In this document: positions 54,606 through 63,989 of the stretch, piece after piece | Layout: every line of letters starts with the position of its first letter | How positions within the stretch are numbered: position 1 is the first letter of the stretch | Assembly (NCBI RefSeq): GCF_021190955.1 | Contig: NZ_JAIOAO010000004.1 | Location: 555,429-619,428, forward strand | Direction: 5' to 3' | DNA: 64,000 nt | Source of the DNA: Parachryseolinea silvisoli | Lineage (GTDB): Bacteria; Bacteroidota; Bacteroidia; Cytophagales; Cyclobacteriaceae | Program-made: the position numbers and the translations under genes | The notes under the pieces: model-generated | Database searches by the model: none | What the model saw: the letters and a program-made list of their open reading frames with translations, nothing else | Told to the model about the DNA's origin: nothing

Positions 54606-56114
54606 ATGAAAAAGAATATCAAACTAAAATTACTATATCTCACGATGACCATACTGGTCATGGCGTGCGACGATTTTCTGGAGAAGAATCCATTAACGCA
54701 GCTGGATTCCGACACCTTCTGGAAAACGGAACAGGATGTTCAAGCGGCATTGACTGCCACCTACTCGACGCATCGTACAAGCATTTTTGGCTCTGTGCGT
54801 GGATCCAACGGCGTGGCGATGGATATCGAGGCACTTTCAGATAATGCTATCACCAGTTCCAATTTTGTCAATTATGTCGGCATGATGCAGGGCGGTATCA
54901 ATCCCAGCAGCACCGGGGCGCTCAACCAAACCTGGAGCGATTGTTACGACGGCATTGCCAAGTGCAACTATTTCCTGGACAATATCGACGGGGCTAAAAG
55001 CCTTTTGACCGAAGCGAACTATAACAAGTATAAGGGCGAAGCCTTGTTTAACCGCTGCTACTATTATAACGAGCTGGTGCAGCGCTATGGCGCCGTGCCG
55101 CTGATCCTGTATACGCAGACGATCGACAGCGTTAATCTCGTCAAAACCAGGCCCCGTTCTCCCAAAGCAGACGTGGTGGCCAGGTTGTTGCAAGATATCG
55201 ATGTGGCCATTGCGGTGTTGCCTGCCGATCGCTATACCGATGGCCATGCCGTGAAGGGCAGTGCCATTATGTTGAAGGTTCGTATTTTGATGAACAACCA
55301 ACGTTTTGCTGAAGCGGCCGATGTAGCCTGGTCGTTGATCGGCGATGCGGCAAACCCCTACAGCCTGTACAGGAACTATTCCGGATTGTTCTTCAAAGAA
55401 CAACGAGCGGCCGATAATAAGGAGATCATGTTCTCGGTAATATACCAGGCGCCCGCCGATTACCATCAGTTGGACCAATACGTCGGCAGCCGTATGTCGT
55501 GTTTCCCAACGCCTCAGCTGCGCGACGCCTATGAAACGAATATCGACACGGGCCTGAAAGATCCGCGTTTGGGAATGACGATCTTCCAGTTGGGCGACCA
55601 GTGGGTGAACAATACCAAAACGGGCACCTTCCAGCAGGATGGAAGTGTGGCCGAGAGCACACTACCTTTTACGAACATGGCCTTTAAAAAATGGATCGAT
55701 CCCACGGTCAGAACTCCAGGTTCTTCTACGCTGAGTGATCAGAATATCGTCAAGATGCGGTATGCTGACCTGCTGCTGCTCTATGCGGAGGCTATGTTCG
55801 AAAGCGGCCAGGGTACCGATACGCGGGCGCTGAAGGCATTGAACGATGTGCGTACCCGCCCCGGTGTCAATATGCCGCTGAAGACCGAACTGACCCGCGA
55901 TAACATCCGCAACGAAAGAAGGGTCGAACTAGCCTATGAAGGTATACGGTACAATGACATTATCCGCTGGGGTATAGCCGAAACGGTGATCCCGCAAATT
56001 ATACACAGCACCAAAGGAGATAAACGAAAGTTCGACGGGTATCTATGGCCCATTCCGCAAAGTCAGATAGATATCATGCAAGGTGTTTGGGAAAACAATG
56101 AACCCTGGAATTAA
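54606..56114 (+). CDS. susD: SusD/RagB-family glycan-binding lipoprotein
   Basis: A 502-residue lipoprotein with a clear lipobox (TILVMACDDFLEKNP). TPR-like helices and the SusD signatures FLEKNPLTQLDSDTFW at the N terminus, RCYYYNELVQRYGAVPLI, and the C-terminal RNERRVELAYEGIRYNDIIR and YLWPIPQSQID are all present. It binds the polysaccharide at the cell surface and hands it to SusC. A strong hairpin lies just after its stop, before the hydrolase genes. Confidence 0.96.
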   Translation: MKKNIKLKLLYLTMTILVMACDDFLEKNPLTQLDSDTFWKTEQDVQAALTATYSTHRTSIFGSVRGSNGVAMDIEALSDNAITSSNFVNYVGMMQGGINPSSTGALNQTWSDCYDGIAKCNYFLDNIDGAKSLLTEANYNKYKGEALFNRCYYYNELVQRYGAVPLILYTQTIDSVNLVKTRPRSPKADVVARLLQDIDVAIAVLPADRYTDGHAVKGSAIMLKVRILMNNQRFAEAADVAWSLIGDAANPYSLYRNYSGLFFKEQRAADNKEIMFSVIYQAPADYHQLDQYVGSRMSCFPTPQLRDAYETNIDTGLKDPRLGMTIFQLGDQWVNNTKTGTFQQDGSVAESTLPFTNMAFKKWIDPTVRTPGSSTLSDQNIVKMRYADLLLLYAEAMFESGQGTDTRALKALNDVRTRPGVNMPLKTELTRDNIRNERRVELAYEGIRYNDIIRWGIAETVIPQIIHSTKGDKRKFDGYLWPIPQSQIDIMQGVWENNEPWN

Positions 56115-56123
56115 GATAGATAG

Positions 56124-56156
56124 TACTGCCCTTCTGATTTCATCAGAAGGGCAGTA
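56124..56156 (+). promoter_or_regulatory. Intercistronic hairpin between susD and the GH95 gene
   Basis: A 15-bp perfect stem (56124-56138 with 56142-56156) closes on a 3-nt TTC loop, starting 9 bp after the susD stop. There is no immediate T-run, so it looks less like a full terminator than an attenuator or a 3'-end stabiliser that keeps susCD mRNA more abundant than the downstream hydrolases. Its loop is very tight and GC content is moderate. Confidence 0.65.
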
Positions 56157-56202
56157 GGGGTGTGCTTTAGTTTTTTAATCTGTGAAAGAGGAAGTGATTT
56201 TG

Positions 56203-58764
56203 ATGAAAAGGAGATCGGTGTTTTTGGTAGTCTTGTTTTTGTTGGCGCAACTATGTTTTGCGCAGTCTGTAAAAACAGATCCGCATCTGAAGCTGTGGTA
56301 CGCGCAGCCCGCGTCAGCCTGGGAAGAAGCGCTGCCGTTGGGCAACGGCAAAACGGGTGCTATGGTTTTTGGCGGCGTGCGCCAGGAAAGATTGCAGCTC
56401 AACGATAACACACTGTGGTCGGGTTACCCCGAGCCCGGCAACAATCCAAACGGCCGTGTCTATCTTCCCCTGGTGCGCAAAGCGGTATCCGACGGCGACT
56501 ATGCGCTGGCCGCTATCTATTGGGAAAAAATGCAGGGGCCTTATTCGGCACGATACCTCACCATGGCCGACCTCTTCCTGGATTTTACTTTAAACGATAC
56601 GGTGGAGGGAAAGTACAACAGGAGCCTGGACCTGGGTACCGCTATCGCTACCGTTGTTTATACTACCGGCGGAATAACCTATACCCGTGAAATGTTCATC
56701 AGCCACCCTGATAAAACACTGGTGATACGGTTGTCGGCGAATAAGAAGAAGAGTATTTCGTTCAACACATCGTTGCGGAGTAAATTGAACTATACCGTTA
56801 CAACATCCGCGGATGATCAGCTGATACTTCGCGGTAAGGCGCCGTTGTTGGTAGCCAACCGCGAGGCCGAACCCCTGCAGGTTGTTTATGACGACTGGAA
56901 AGGAGAGGGGATGAATTTTGAGGTCCGCCTGAAGATCAAAGCCGAAGGCGGCAAGGTCACGAAGCAGGATACCTCGCTTTCCGTCTCGGGGGCCGATGCC
57001 GTCACACTTTATCTTACCGGGGCGACAAGCTTCCATGGATTTAATAAATCACCCGGTCTGCAGGGTAAAGATGCAGGCGCAGAGGCGCAGGCCGTGCTCG
57101 ATGCGGCGACCACTAAAACTTTTGCGCAGCTGAGAGCCAGGCATCTTGCCGATTACCAACCGCTCTTCAATCGCGTTACGCTGGACCTGGGCACTGACCC
57201 GGAAGCGATGCGCCTGCCTACGGATAAACGAATGTTGCGCATGAACGCAGGAAAACCCGATCCGCAGCTTCAGGCGTTGTATTACCAGTTCGGCCGATAC
57301 CTGTTGATTGCCAGCTCCCGGCCGGGCGGCCCCCCGGCTAACCTGCAGGGTATCTGGAACGATCATGTCAAACCACCCTGGGGAAGCAACTATACCACCA
57401 ACATCAATACAGAAATGAACTACTGGCTTGCCGAGAGCACGAACCTTTCGGAATGCCATGTGCCCCTGTTGGATTTTATACAGCAACTGGCTGTGAACGG
57501 CGCCGAAACCGCGGCAACGAACTATGGCATTACCGAAGGATGGTGCGCACACCACAATGCCGATATCTGGGCGAAGACTTCTCCGCCAGGTGGCTTTGAG
57601 TGGGATCCCCGCAGCCAGGCGCGCTGGGCCTGCTGGCCGATGAGCGGTGCCTGGTTGAGCACACATCTATGGGAACATTACGTCTTTACCGGCGACAAGG
57701 GATTTCTGCGCGACAAGGGCTGGCCGGCCATGAAAGGTGCCGCACAATTCCTGCTGCACTGGCTGGTAGAAACACCGGATGGTGAGCTTGTGACGAATCC
57801 TTCGACATCACCGGAGAATGTTTTTAAGATCAATGGAAAAGAATATCAGATCAGCATGGCGTCCACCATGGATATGGCGATCACCCGGCAGCTTTTTGAG
57901 AATTGCCTGAGCGCTGCCAGTACGTTGGGGATCAGCGATGAATTTACAAAGCAAGTGGAAACGGCTATAGCAAAGCTTTATCCGTACCACATCGGTCAGC
58001 ATGGCCAATTGCAAGAGTGGTTCAAGGACTGGGATGATCCCAACGATAAGCACCGGCATTTATCGCACCTCTTTGGTTTACACCCGGGCAATCAGATCTC
58101 GCCCGTTCGTACGCCCGCGCTGGCTGCCGCGGCCAAACAATCGCTGATCCAACGGGGCGATATGAGCACCGGGTGGTCCATGGCGTGGAAGATCAACTGG
58201 TGGGCGCGATTACAGGAGGGCGATCATGCTTATAAAATATTGAAGGAAGGGCTTACCTACATCGACCCGAAACAGGAAAAGGAAACCATGGGTGGAGGAG
58301 GAACATATCCCAATCTTTTCGATGCGCACCCACCCTTTCAGATCGACGGCAATTTCGGCGCTACGGCCGGCATGACGGAACTGCTGCTGCAAAGCCACGC
58401 GGGAGAGCTTAGCCTGCTGCCGGCGCTTCCCGGTGAATGGAGAAACGGCAGCGTTGCCGGACTGAAAGCCAGGGGAGCCTTTGAAGTGAACATCCGCTGG
58501 CGGGATGGAAAGTTGCAATCCGCCACCATTCAATCGAAGCTTGGCGGCAACTGCAGAATACGTACGTCGATGCCTGTAAGATTAGTAGAGACAACCACTA
58601 AAAATGTTGAGGGCAGTAACCCTAATAGCCTCACGCAAGCTGCGAAAGCTCCGCCCTACAAAAAGAACGGCGCGGCAACGCTGCCTGCGTTGAATTCCCA
58701 CGAAGGCTATGTGATGGATGTGGAGACGGAAGAAGGAAAACGTTATACGATCGTTCCGAAATAA
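56203..58764 (+). CDS. GH95-family alpha-L-fucosidase/galactosidase
   Basis: An 853-residue enzyme with a signal peptide (ends near residue 22, QLCFAQS). GH95 landmarks are complete: [16 protein letters not shown] at the N-terminal beta-domain, the catalytic Asn pair in [16 protein letters not shown], the acid in [11 protein letters not shown], and [20 protein letters not shown] with the catalytic Asp. Family members invert terminal alpha-1,2-fucose or alpha-L-galactose on xyloglucan, mucin or rhamnogalacturonan. I use the ATG at 56203; the longer form starts with GTG. Third gene of the locus operon. Confidence 0.93.
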   Translation: MKRRSVFLVVLFLLAQLCFAQSVKTDPHLKLWYAQPASAWEEALPLGNGKTGAMVFGGVRQERLQLNDNTLWSGYPEPGNNPNGRVYLPLVRKAVSDGDYALAAIYWEKMQGPYSARYLTMADLFLDFTLNDTVEGKYNRSLDLGTAIATVVYTTGGITYTREMFISHPDKTLVIRLSANKKKSISFNTSLRSKLNYTVTTSADDQLILRGKAPLLVANREAEPLQVVYDDWKGEGMNFEVRLKIKAEGGKVTKQDTSLSVSGADAVTLYLTGATSFHGFNKSPGLQGKDAGAEAQAVLDAATTKTFAQLRARHLADYQPLFNRVTLDLGTDPEAMRLPTDKRMLRMNAGKPDPQLQALYYQFGRYLLIASSRPGGPPANLQGIWNDHVKPPWGSNYTTNINTEMNYWLAESTNLSECHVPLLDFIQQLAVNGAETAATNYGITEGWCAHHNADIWAKTSPPGGFEWDPRSQARWACWPMSGAWLSTHLWEHYVFTGDKGFLRDKGWPAMKGAAQFLLHWLVETPDGELVTNPSTSPENVFKINGKEYQISMASTMDMAITRQLFENCLSAASTLGISDEFTKQVETAIAKLYPYHIGQHGQLQEWFKDWDDPNDKHRHLSHLFGLHPGNQISPVRTPALAAAAKQSLIQRGDMSTGWSMAWKINWWARLQEGDHAYKILKEGLTYIDPKQEKETMGGGGTYPNLFDAHPPFQIDGNFGATAGMTELLLQSHAGELSLLPALPGEWRNGSVAGLKARGAFEVNIRWRDGKLQSATIQSKLGGNCRIRTSMPVRLVETTTKNVEGSNPNSLTQAAKAPPYKKNGAATLPALNSHEGYVMDVETEEGKRYTIVPK

Positions 58765-58797
58765 ATAATATACTATATACCTATAAAAACCGATATT

Positions 58798-60753
58798 ATG
58801 TTTGCCAGAACCATTGTCCCCCTGGGGATCTTAATTTTACTCCTTTCTTTTTCAGCCGTGCAAACTGTGCAGGGCCAGGGATGGGATGTATCGTCACCCG
58901 ACAAAAAAGTCAAGGTGACCATTGCCACGAAGGGGAACCGGCTCAGCTATTCGGTTTCCTACGCAAACACATCCGCCATTGGGTCTTCTCCGCTGGGCAT
59001 TGTGCGCGACGATCAGCAGTTTTCTGAGAACTTGAAGTTCATTTCAAAGACAGCCGCGGCGATAGACGGGACCTATACCCTGCGTATCGGCAGAAAGCTG
59101 CAATGCCGCAATCAGGCCAACGAAGTTACGCTGACTTTTGAGAATGAAAATAAGGAAAGTGTACAGCTCATCTTCAGAGCCTATAACGATGGTATGGCGT
59201 ATCGTTACCATTTTCCGAAAACCGACAATACCCCCTACAAGATCATCCGCGAGGAATCCGGTTTTGCCATTGCCAAAGATGCCAAAGCGTGGATACAGCC
59301 CTATGATCTGAACGTGCGGAAGAAACCCTGCTATGAAGCATTTTATGAAAATGGAATGGCTGTAGGCACCCCCTCTCCAAACCCGGCAGGGTGGGCCTTC
59401 TCGGCGTTATTCAACACCAAAGGCCTATGGGTATTGCTTACCGAAGCTGGTCTGGACGAAACTTACCCGGGCACGCATATGGAAGACAAAGCCGGTAATG
59501 GAATATATACCATTCGCTTTCCGGAAAAAGAGGAGGTCACAAGCGACGCAGATCCTGAACCTGTTTCCACCTTGCCCTGGACAACGCCGTGGCGTGCTGC
59601 CGTGATCGGTCCGTCGCTGGCGACTATTCAGGAGACATCGCTCGTCACCAATTTGAGCCCGCCATCGGTCATCCAAGATGTTTCGTGGATCAAACCCGGA
59701 AGGTCGAGCTGGAGCTGGTGGTCGGCCGGAGGAACCACCCGGGATTTTGAGGTACAGAAACAATACATCGATTTTACGGCCGATATGAAATGGGATTATG
59801 TGCTGATCGATGCCGGCTGGCATGAAATGAAAAATGGAAAGATGGAAGACCTCGTGAAGTATGCGGATTCAAAAAAAGTCGGCATCGTATTGTGGTATCA
59901 TTCGGGAATGGGTCGGGAAAAGGATACGCTGAGCGATGCCAACCTGATGGCTTTTCCGGATGCACGAAAAAAGGAATTTGAAAAAATTGCCGCGTGGGGA
60001 GTGAAGGGGGTGAAGGTAGATTTCTTCGACGGCGACAAACAGCCTGTGATCAAGCGATATTACGATATCATGCGCGATGCTGCGGCCAATAAGATCATGG
60101 TCAATTTCCACGGCTCCACGTTGCCGAGAGGGTGGGAGCGTACGTACCCGCACCTGGTCTCCATGGAGTCGGTGAAAGGAGCCGAGGGCGCCGGCCGGCA
60201 GGAGTTCTGCGACCGCGCACCCATACAGAATACTATACTTCCCTTTACACGAAACGTTGTGGGCCCAATGGATTACACGCCTGTTACCTTCACCAATAAA
60301 AGAGAAGCCAAGCGTCAAACTACATTTGCCCATGAGCTTGCCCTTTCGGTGGTCTTCGAGTCTGGTGTATTTCATTTTGCCGACAACATGAAATCCTACC
60401 AGGCATTGCCGGAAGAACCTAAGAACTTTCTCCGGCAGGTGCCTGTGGCCTGGGATGAAACGCGTTATGTAACCGGCATTCCCGGTAAATATATCGTGAT
60501 CGCCCGCAGAAAGGGAAGCGCATGGTATATAGCAGGAATCAATGGCCAGGATGCCGAACAAGAGATTTCGTTTGATCTTCCTTTCCTGAAAAAGGAAGTT
60601 ACGCTGAGTCAGATTACCGATGGTCCCGTGGCAGGAACCTTTGCCGCCACCGCCCTGAAGACAAACGGCAAGAATATCCGGGTCAAGATCATCGCCAAGG
60701 GGGGCTTTGTACTCTATATGCCCGAGAACACTGTAACAGCCAAACGTAAATGA
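58798..60753 (+). CDS. GH97-family glycosidase, retaining (alpha-galactosidase type) by active-site residues
   Basis: A 651-residue enzyme with a signal peptide (ends near residue 26, VQTVQGQG). The N-terminal beta-supersandwich (VSSPDKKVKVTIATKGNRLS) and the TIM barrel (RSSWSWWSAGGTTRDFEVQK, YVLIDAGWHEMK) are typical of GH97. D408 in VKVDFFDGDKQ, G439 in VNFHGSTLPRG and E457 in VSMESVKGAEG match the retaining subgroup, where an Asp nucleophile and Gly replace the inverting base arrangement of SusB. It probably removes terminal alpha-galactose. It follows GH95 by 33 bp. Confidence 0.92.
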   Translation: MFARTIVPLGILILLLSFSAVQTVQGQGWDVSSPDKKVKVTIATKGNRLSYSVSYANTSAIGSSPLGIVRDDQQFSENLKFISKTAAAIDGTYTLRIGRKLQCRNQANEVTLTFENENKESVQLIFRAYNDGMAYRYHFPKTDNTPYKIIREESGFAIAKDAKAWIQPYDLNVRKKPCYEAFYENGMAVGTPSPNPAGWAFSALFNTKGLWVLLTEAGLDETYPGTHMEDKAGNGIYTIRFPEKEEVTSDADPEPVSTLPWTTPWRAAVIGPSLATIQETSLVTNLSPPSVIQDVSWIKPGRSSWSWWSAGGTTRDFEVQKQYIDFTADMKWDYVLIDAGWHEMKNGKMEDLVKYADSKKVGIVLWYHSGMGREKDTLSDANLMAFPDARKKEFEKIAAWGVKGVKVDFFDGDKQPVIKRYYDIMRDAAANKIMVNFHGSTLPRGWERTYPHLVSMESVKGAEGAGRQEFCDRAPIQNTILPFTRNVVGPMDYTPVTFTNKREAKRQTTFAHELALSVVFESGVFHFADNMKSYQALPEEPKNFLRQVPVAWDETRYVTGIPGKYIVIARRKGSAWYIAGINGQDAEQEISFDLPFLKKEVTLSQITDGPVAGTFAATALKTNGKNIRVKIIAKGGFVLYMPENTVTAKRK

Positions 60754-60757
60754 GCAT

Positions 60758-61888
60758 ATGAAAAAAACTTTAACCCTTATATTCCTCTTCGTTTTATCGA
60801 TCGTCTGCGTACAGGCGCAATCCGGCGCGGCTGATCTGCAGAAGTGGCCCAAAGGCTCCTCGCCGGCGGAAATCGGAAAACGCGTGGCGGACCGTTTTAT
60901 CGCTACGCCCCATCCAAACTTTGGACGCCCCACGCCGCCCAAGACCATCACTTACCCGGAAGTTTGTGCGTGGTATGGTGCGCTAACCTTTGCCCAGGCG
61001 AGCAAAGACAAGAAACTCACGCAGGCGCTGGCGGCGCGTTTCGAACCCCTCTTTGATGCGGAGGCGAGCCTGGTGCCGATACCCGATCACGTTGACTATT
61101 GCGTATTCGGCTCCATACCGCTCGAGCTATATATCGAAACCAAAGAGCAGCGGTACCTCGATATGGGTAAGAATATTGCCGATAAGCAGTGGGGACCACC
61201 GGAAGGTCCTCGCGTAAAACCCGAGTCTTCTATTTTCTATGAAAAGGGGTATACCTGGCAGACGCGTTTATGGATCGACGATATGTTTATGATCACGGCC
61301 GTGCAGGCACAGGCTTTTCGTGCTACCGGCGACAGAAAATATATCGACCGGGCTGCCCGCGAAATGGTGATGTACCTGGATTCCCTGCAAAGGGATAACG
61401 GTCTCTTCTATCATGCACCCGATGTGCCTTTTTTCTGGGGCCGTGGTGACGGGTGGATGGCTGCCGGCACAGCAGAGTTGCTTCGCTCGGTACCGGCGGA
61501 TAATCCGGACCGCCCGCGGATCATGGAGGGTTACAAAAAAATGATGGCAGCGCTCCTGAAGTATCAGGACGAAAAGGGCATGTGGCACCAGCTTATCGAT
61601 GACCCGGAGTCGTGGCCTGAAACGTCGTGCACCGGTATGTTTACCTTTGCGATGATTACCGGCGTACAACAGGGCTGGCTGGATGCGAAGACGTATGGAC
61701 CCGCAGCACGAAAAGGCTGGCTTGGCCTGATCTCTTACATCGATGAGAACGGCGACATCCGCGAGGTATGCCAGGGTACGAATAAAAAGAATGACCGCCA
61801 ATATTATCTCGACCGGCAACGCATTACAGGCGACATGCACGGACAGGCGCCCGTGTTGTGGTGTGCCACAGCGCTCTTGCGCAAATAG
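60758..61888 (+). CDS. GH105/GH88-family unsaturated uronyl hydrolase
   Basis: A 376-residue (alpha/alpha)6-barrel enzyme with a signal peptide (ends near residue 23, VCVQAQS). Family motifs are RLWIDDMFMITAVQAQ (catalytic Asp at 174 or 175), FFWGRGDGWMAAGTAELLR, and TSCTGMFTFAMITGVQQGWL. It hydrates and removes the 4,5-unsaturated galacturonyl or glucuronyl residue left by a polysaccharide lyase, such as from rhamnogalacturonan. It starts 4 bp after the GH97 gene, so translation is coupled. Its presence implies that a lyase acts on the same substrate. Confidence 0.93.
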   Translation: MKKTLTLIFLFVLSIVCVQAQSGAADLQKWPKGSSPAEIGKRVADRFIATPHPNFGRPTPPKTITYPEVCAWYGALTFAQASKDKKLTQALAARFEPLFDAEASLVPIPDHVDYCVFGSIPLELYIETKEQRYLDMGKNIADKQWGPPEGPRVKPESSIFYEKGYTWQTRLWIDDMFMITAVQAQAFRATGDRKYIDRAAREMVMYLDSLQRDNGLFYHAPDVPFFWGRGDGWMAAGTAELLRSVPADNPDRPRIMEGYKKMMAALLKYQDEKGMWHQLIDDPESWPETSCTGMFTFAMITGVQQGWLDAKTYGPAARKGWLGLISYIDENGDIREVCQGTNKKNDRQYYLDRQRITGDMHGQAPVLWCATALLRK

Positions 61889-61918
61889 GGTTGAGTTTTT
61901 ATACGCGAAACAAATCGA

Positions 61919-63352
61919 ATGTCTATGAGAAAAATATTTTTGGCGGGTATGATCGTTTGCTGCCTGGCAAACAACCTATGCGGCCAGACGTTGAGTAACG
62001 ATGAGCGGATGAAGTGGTGGCGCGAGGCGCGGTTCGGCATGTTCATCCACTGGGGTGTGTATGCCGTGCCGGCGGGTACGTACAACGGCCACCGGGTAAA
62101 CCGCATTGGCGAGTGGATCATGAACCGCGGGAAAATTCCGGTAGCAGACTACAAGGCGTTCGCGCGCGCGTTCAACCCGGTGAAGTACGATGCCGATGCC
62201 TGGGTGCGCATGGCGAAGGATGCCGGTATGAAATATATCGTGATCACGGCAAAGCATCACGATGGCTTTGCATTGTTCGGCTCGAATGCTTCATCGTGGA
62301 ATGTGGTCGATGCGACACCCTACGGTAAAGACCTGATCAAACCCCTGGTGGAGGCCTGCCGCAAGCATGGGCTCAAGCTGGGGCTTTATTACTCCCATGC
62401 GCAGGATTGGGTAAACCCCGGCGGAGCGGCTGCGCGCAAAAGAGCATCGGAAGGCTGGGCTAATCCTGATAGTACCCGGATCGACGCCTATACGGAAGCG
62501 AACAGCGGTCATTGGGACCCTGCTCAAACTACCAAAACCATGGCTCAATACATAGACGATGTGGCGGTGCCCCAGGTGCGCGAAATACTGACACAGTATG
62601 GCGAGATTGCCGTACTCTGGTGGGACACCCCCACAAACATGACCGATGAGTTTGCCGGGAAACTGCAGGCTCAGCTGGCCCTTCAGCCCAACATCATTAC
62701 CAACGACCGGTTGAAGCGTCCGAATTTTCCCGGCGATTTTAAAACGCCGGAGCAACGCATACCCAATCTGGCCGAGCTCGACGGCAAGGATTGGGAAACG
62801 TGCATGACCATGAACGGAACGTGGGGTTACAAAAGCTATGATGATAAATGGAAAAGCTCCGTAACGATGATCCGCAACCTGATGGACATCGCTTCCAAAG
62901 GCGGCAACTATTTGCTGAATGTGGGCCCGAAGGCGGATGGTGAATTTCCGATGGAAAGTGTAGCGCGATTAAAAGAGGTTGGCTCCTGGATGAAAGTGAA
63001 TGGAGAGGCGGTTTATGCTACGAAGGGTAGCCCGCTGGCGCCATTGTCCTGGGGGAGATGCACCAGCAAGCTGGAAAATGGACATACGATCTTATACCTT
63101 TCTGTTTTTGACTGGCCGAAAGACCGCAAGCTGGTCGTGCCGGATCTGAAAAATCAGATCGACAAGGCCGAGTTTCTTGCCACGGGCAAGAAACTGGAAG
63201 TGAAAAAAGAAGATGGAGGCTGGGTCATCGAGGTTCCTGAAAAGGAATTAGACCCCGTGGCTACTGTGGTGAAGCTTTGGGTAAAAGGAGCCGTTGTAAG
63301 TACTTATAATACTCCAGGCAAGAAAGAGATGGAAGCCGGAGAGGTGCATTAG
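61919..63352 (+). CDS. GH29-family alpha-L-fucosidase
   Basis: A 477-residue enzyme with a signal peptide (ends near residue 23, NLCGQTL). GH29 signatures: WWREARFGMFIHWGVYAVPA, YIVITAKHHDGFALF, KLGLYYSHAQDWVNPGG, and the nucleophile motif GEIAVLWWDTP (D236). The C-terminal beta-sandwich begins near residue 350. It retains configuration and releases terminal alpha-L-fucose. It is the last gene of the locus, followed by a clear intrinsic terminator. ATG 61925 is an alternative start two codons in. Confidence 0.93.
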   Translation: MSMRKIFLAGMIVCCLANNLCGQTLSNDERMKWWREARFGMFIHWGVYAVPAGTYNGHRVNRIGEWIMNRGKIPVADYKAFARAFNPVKYDADAWVRMAKDAGMKYIVITAKHHDGFALFGSNASSWNVVDATPYGKDLIKPLVEACRKHGLKLGLYYSHAQDWVNPGGAAARKRASEGWANPDSTRIDAYTEANSGHWDPAQTTKTMAQYIDDVAVPQVREILTQYGEIAVLWWDTPTNMTDEFAGKLQAQLALQPNIITNDRLKRPNFPGDFKTPEQRIPNLAELDGKDWETCMTMNGTWGYKSYDDKWKSSVTMIRNLMDIASKGGNYLLNVGPKADGEFPMESVARLKEVGSWMKVNGEAVYATKGSPLAPLSWGRCTSKLENGHTILYLSVFDWPKDRKLVVPDLKNQIDKAEFLATGKKLEVKKEDGGWVIEVPEKELDPVATVVKLWVKGAVVSTYNTPGKKEMEAGEVH

Positions 63353-63419
63353 AGGATTGATTGAATGTATATATAACTGTTTGTAATACACATGTAAATT
63401 CGGTGAAGCGAGGACTGCG

Positions 63420-63456
63420 AAGCCCATTTCCTGCTGCGGGAAATGGGCTTTTTTAT
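63420..63456 (+). terminator. Intrinsic terminator of the SusCD operon
   Basis: AAGCCCATTTCC (63420-63431) pairs perfectly with GGAAATGGGCTT (63439-63450) around a 7-nt loop and is followed by a run of T through about 63454. It lies 68 bp after the GH29 stop and should end the operon transcript. Confidence 0.88.
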
Positions 63457-63554
63457 TATTTCTTTGTAGCAACAGTCCATGAAAAATCCTAACTTCCATT
63501 ACGACCACATCTACTTTTTCCCCGAGTCTGGCATTGCATTTAACCCCTCATTAT

Positions 63555-63878
63555 ATGCATATTTTTACCTTGTTGTTTCACCATAACCTCCAGAGGTTAT
63601 TCATTTCTTTGATGGTCTTGTTTTGCAGTGTAGCCCATGCACAAGATACGTTAACCTATAAGACCGATGAGCTATTCGATTTATCGCTGGAAGAGCTCCT
63701 GCAAATAACTGTAACGGAGCTGGACAGAGATCTCAATCTGTACGGATACATCAATACCAATGCGGAGCAGCAGTTTGTTTTCCCCAGCGTGGGTGCGGAC
63801 GGGATCACCGTTAAAAAAAACGACCCGTTTGAATGGGTGCCGGTCAAAGCCTTTCACCTTTACGGCTCCGCCTGGTAG
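63555..63878 (+). pseudogene. Truncated outer-membrane protein N terminus
   Basis: A 107-residue frame. It starts with a signal peptide (ends ...SVAHAQD), then a segment typical of outer-membrane receptors or porins (TDELFDLSLEELLQITVTEL), followed by LYGYINTNAEQQFVFPS and VPVKAFHLYGSAW, where a stop comes abruptly. Family members run several hundred residues past this point as beta-strands. No continuation is seen in other frames; a hairpin element begins 25 bp later. I call it a decayed gene, though a short expressed product is possible. The ATG at 63555 is used; the longer form starts with TTG. Confidence 0.6.
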
Positions 63879-63902
63879 CGTCTAACTAACTGTGTAAAGG
63901 TA

Positions 63903-63954
63903 CGATTGACCTCTGGTGGTCGTGGATAGGAAGTCCACAGGACCAGGTCAATCG
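63903..63954. other. Structured hairpin element after the truncated gene
   Basis: CGATTGACCT (63903-63912) pairs with AGGTCAATCG (63945-63954). Inside, GGTC pairs with GACC and GTGGA with TCCAC across two small bulges, leaving a 7-nt loop (63927-63933). The long, bulged stem is unlike a terminator (no T-run follows) and could be a mobile-element end or structured leader. Confidence 0.6.
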
Positions 63955-63989
63955 ATGGTTTTAAAAATCATTACCTTTAATACAGTACA

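Noticed and set aside
59869..60951. A 360-residue frame on the minus strand
   Set aside because: Antisense to GH97 and the start of GH105; no motif, low-complexity hydrophobic content.
63870..63970. Integron attC-like site
   Set aside because: The GTCTAAC just before the hairpin looks like one end, but no GTTRRRY partner occurs after it and no cassette structure is present.
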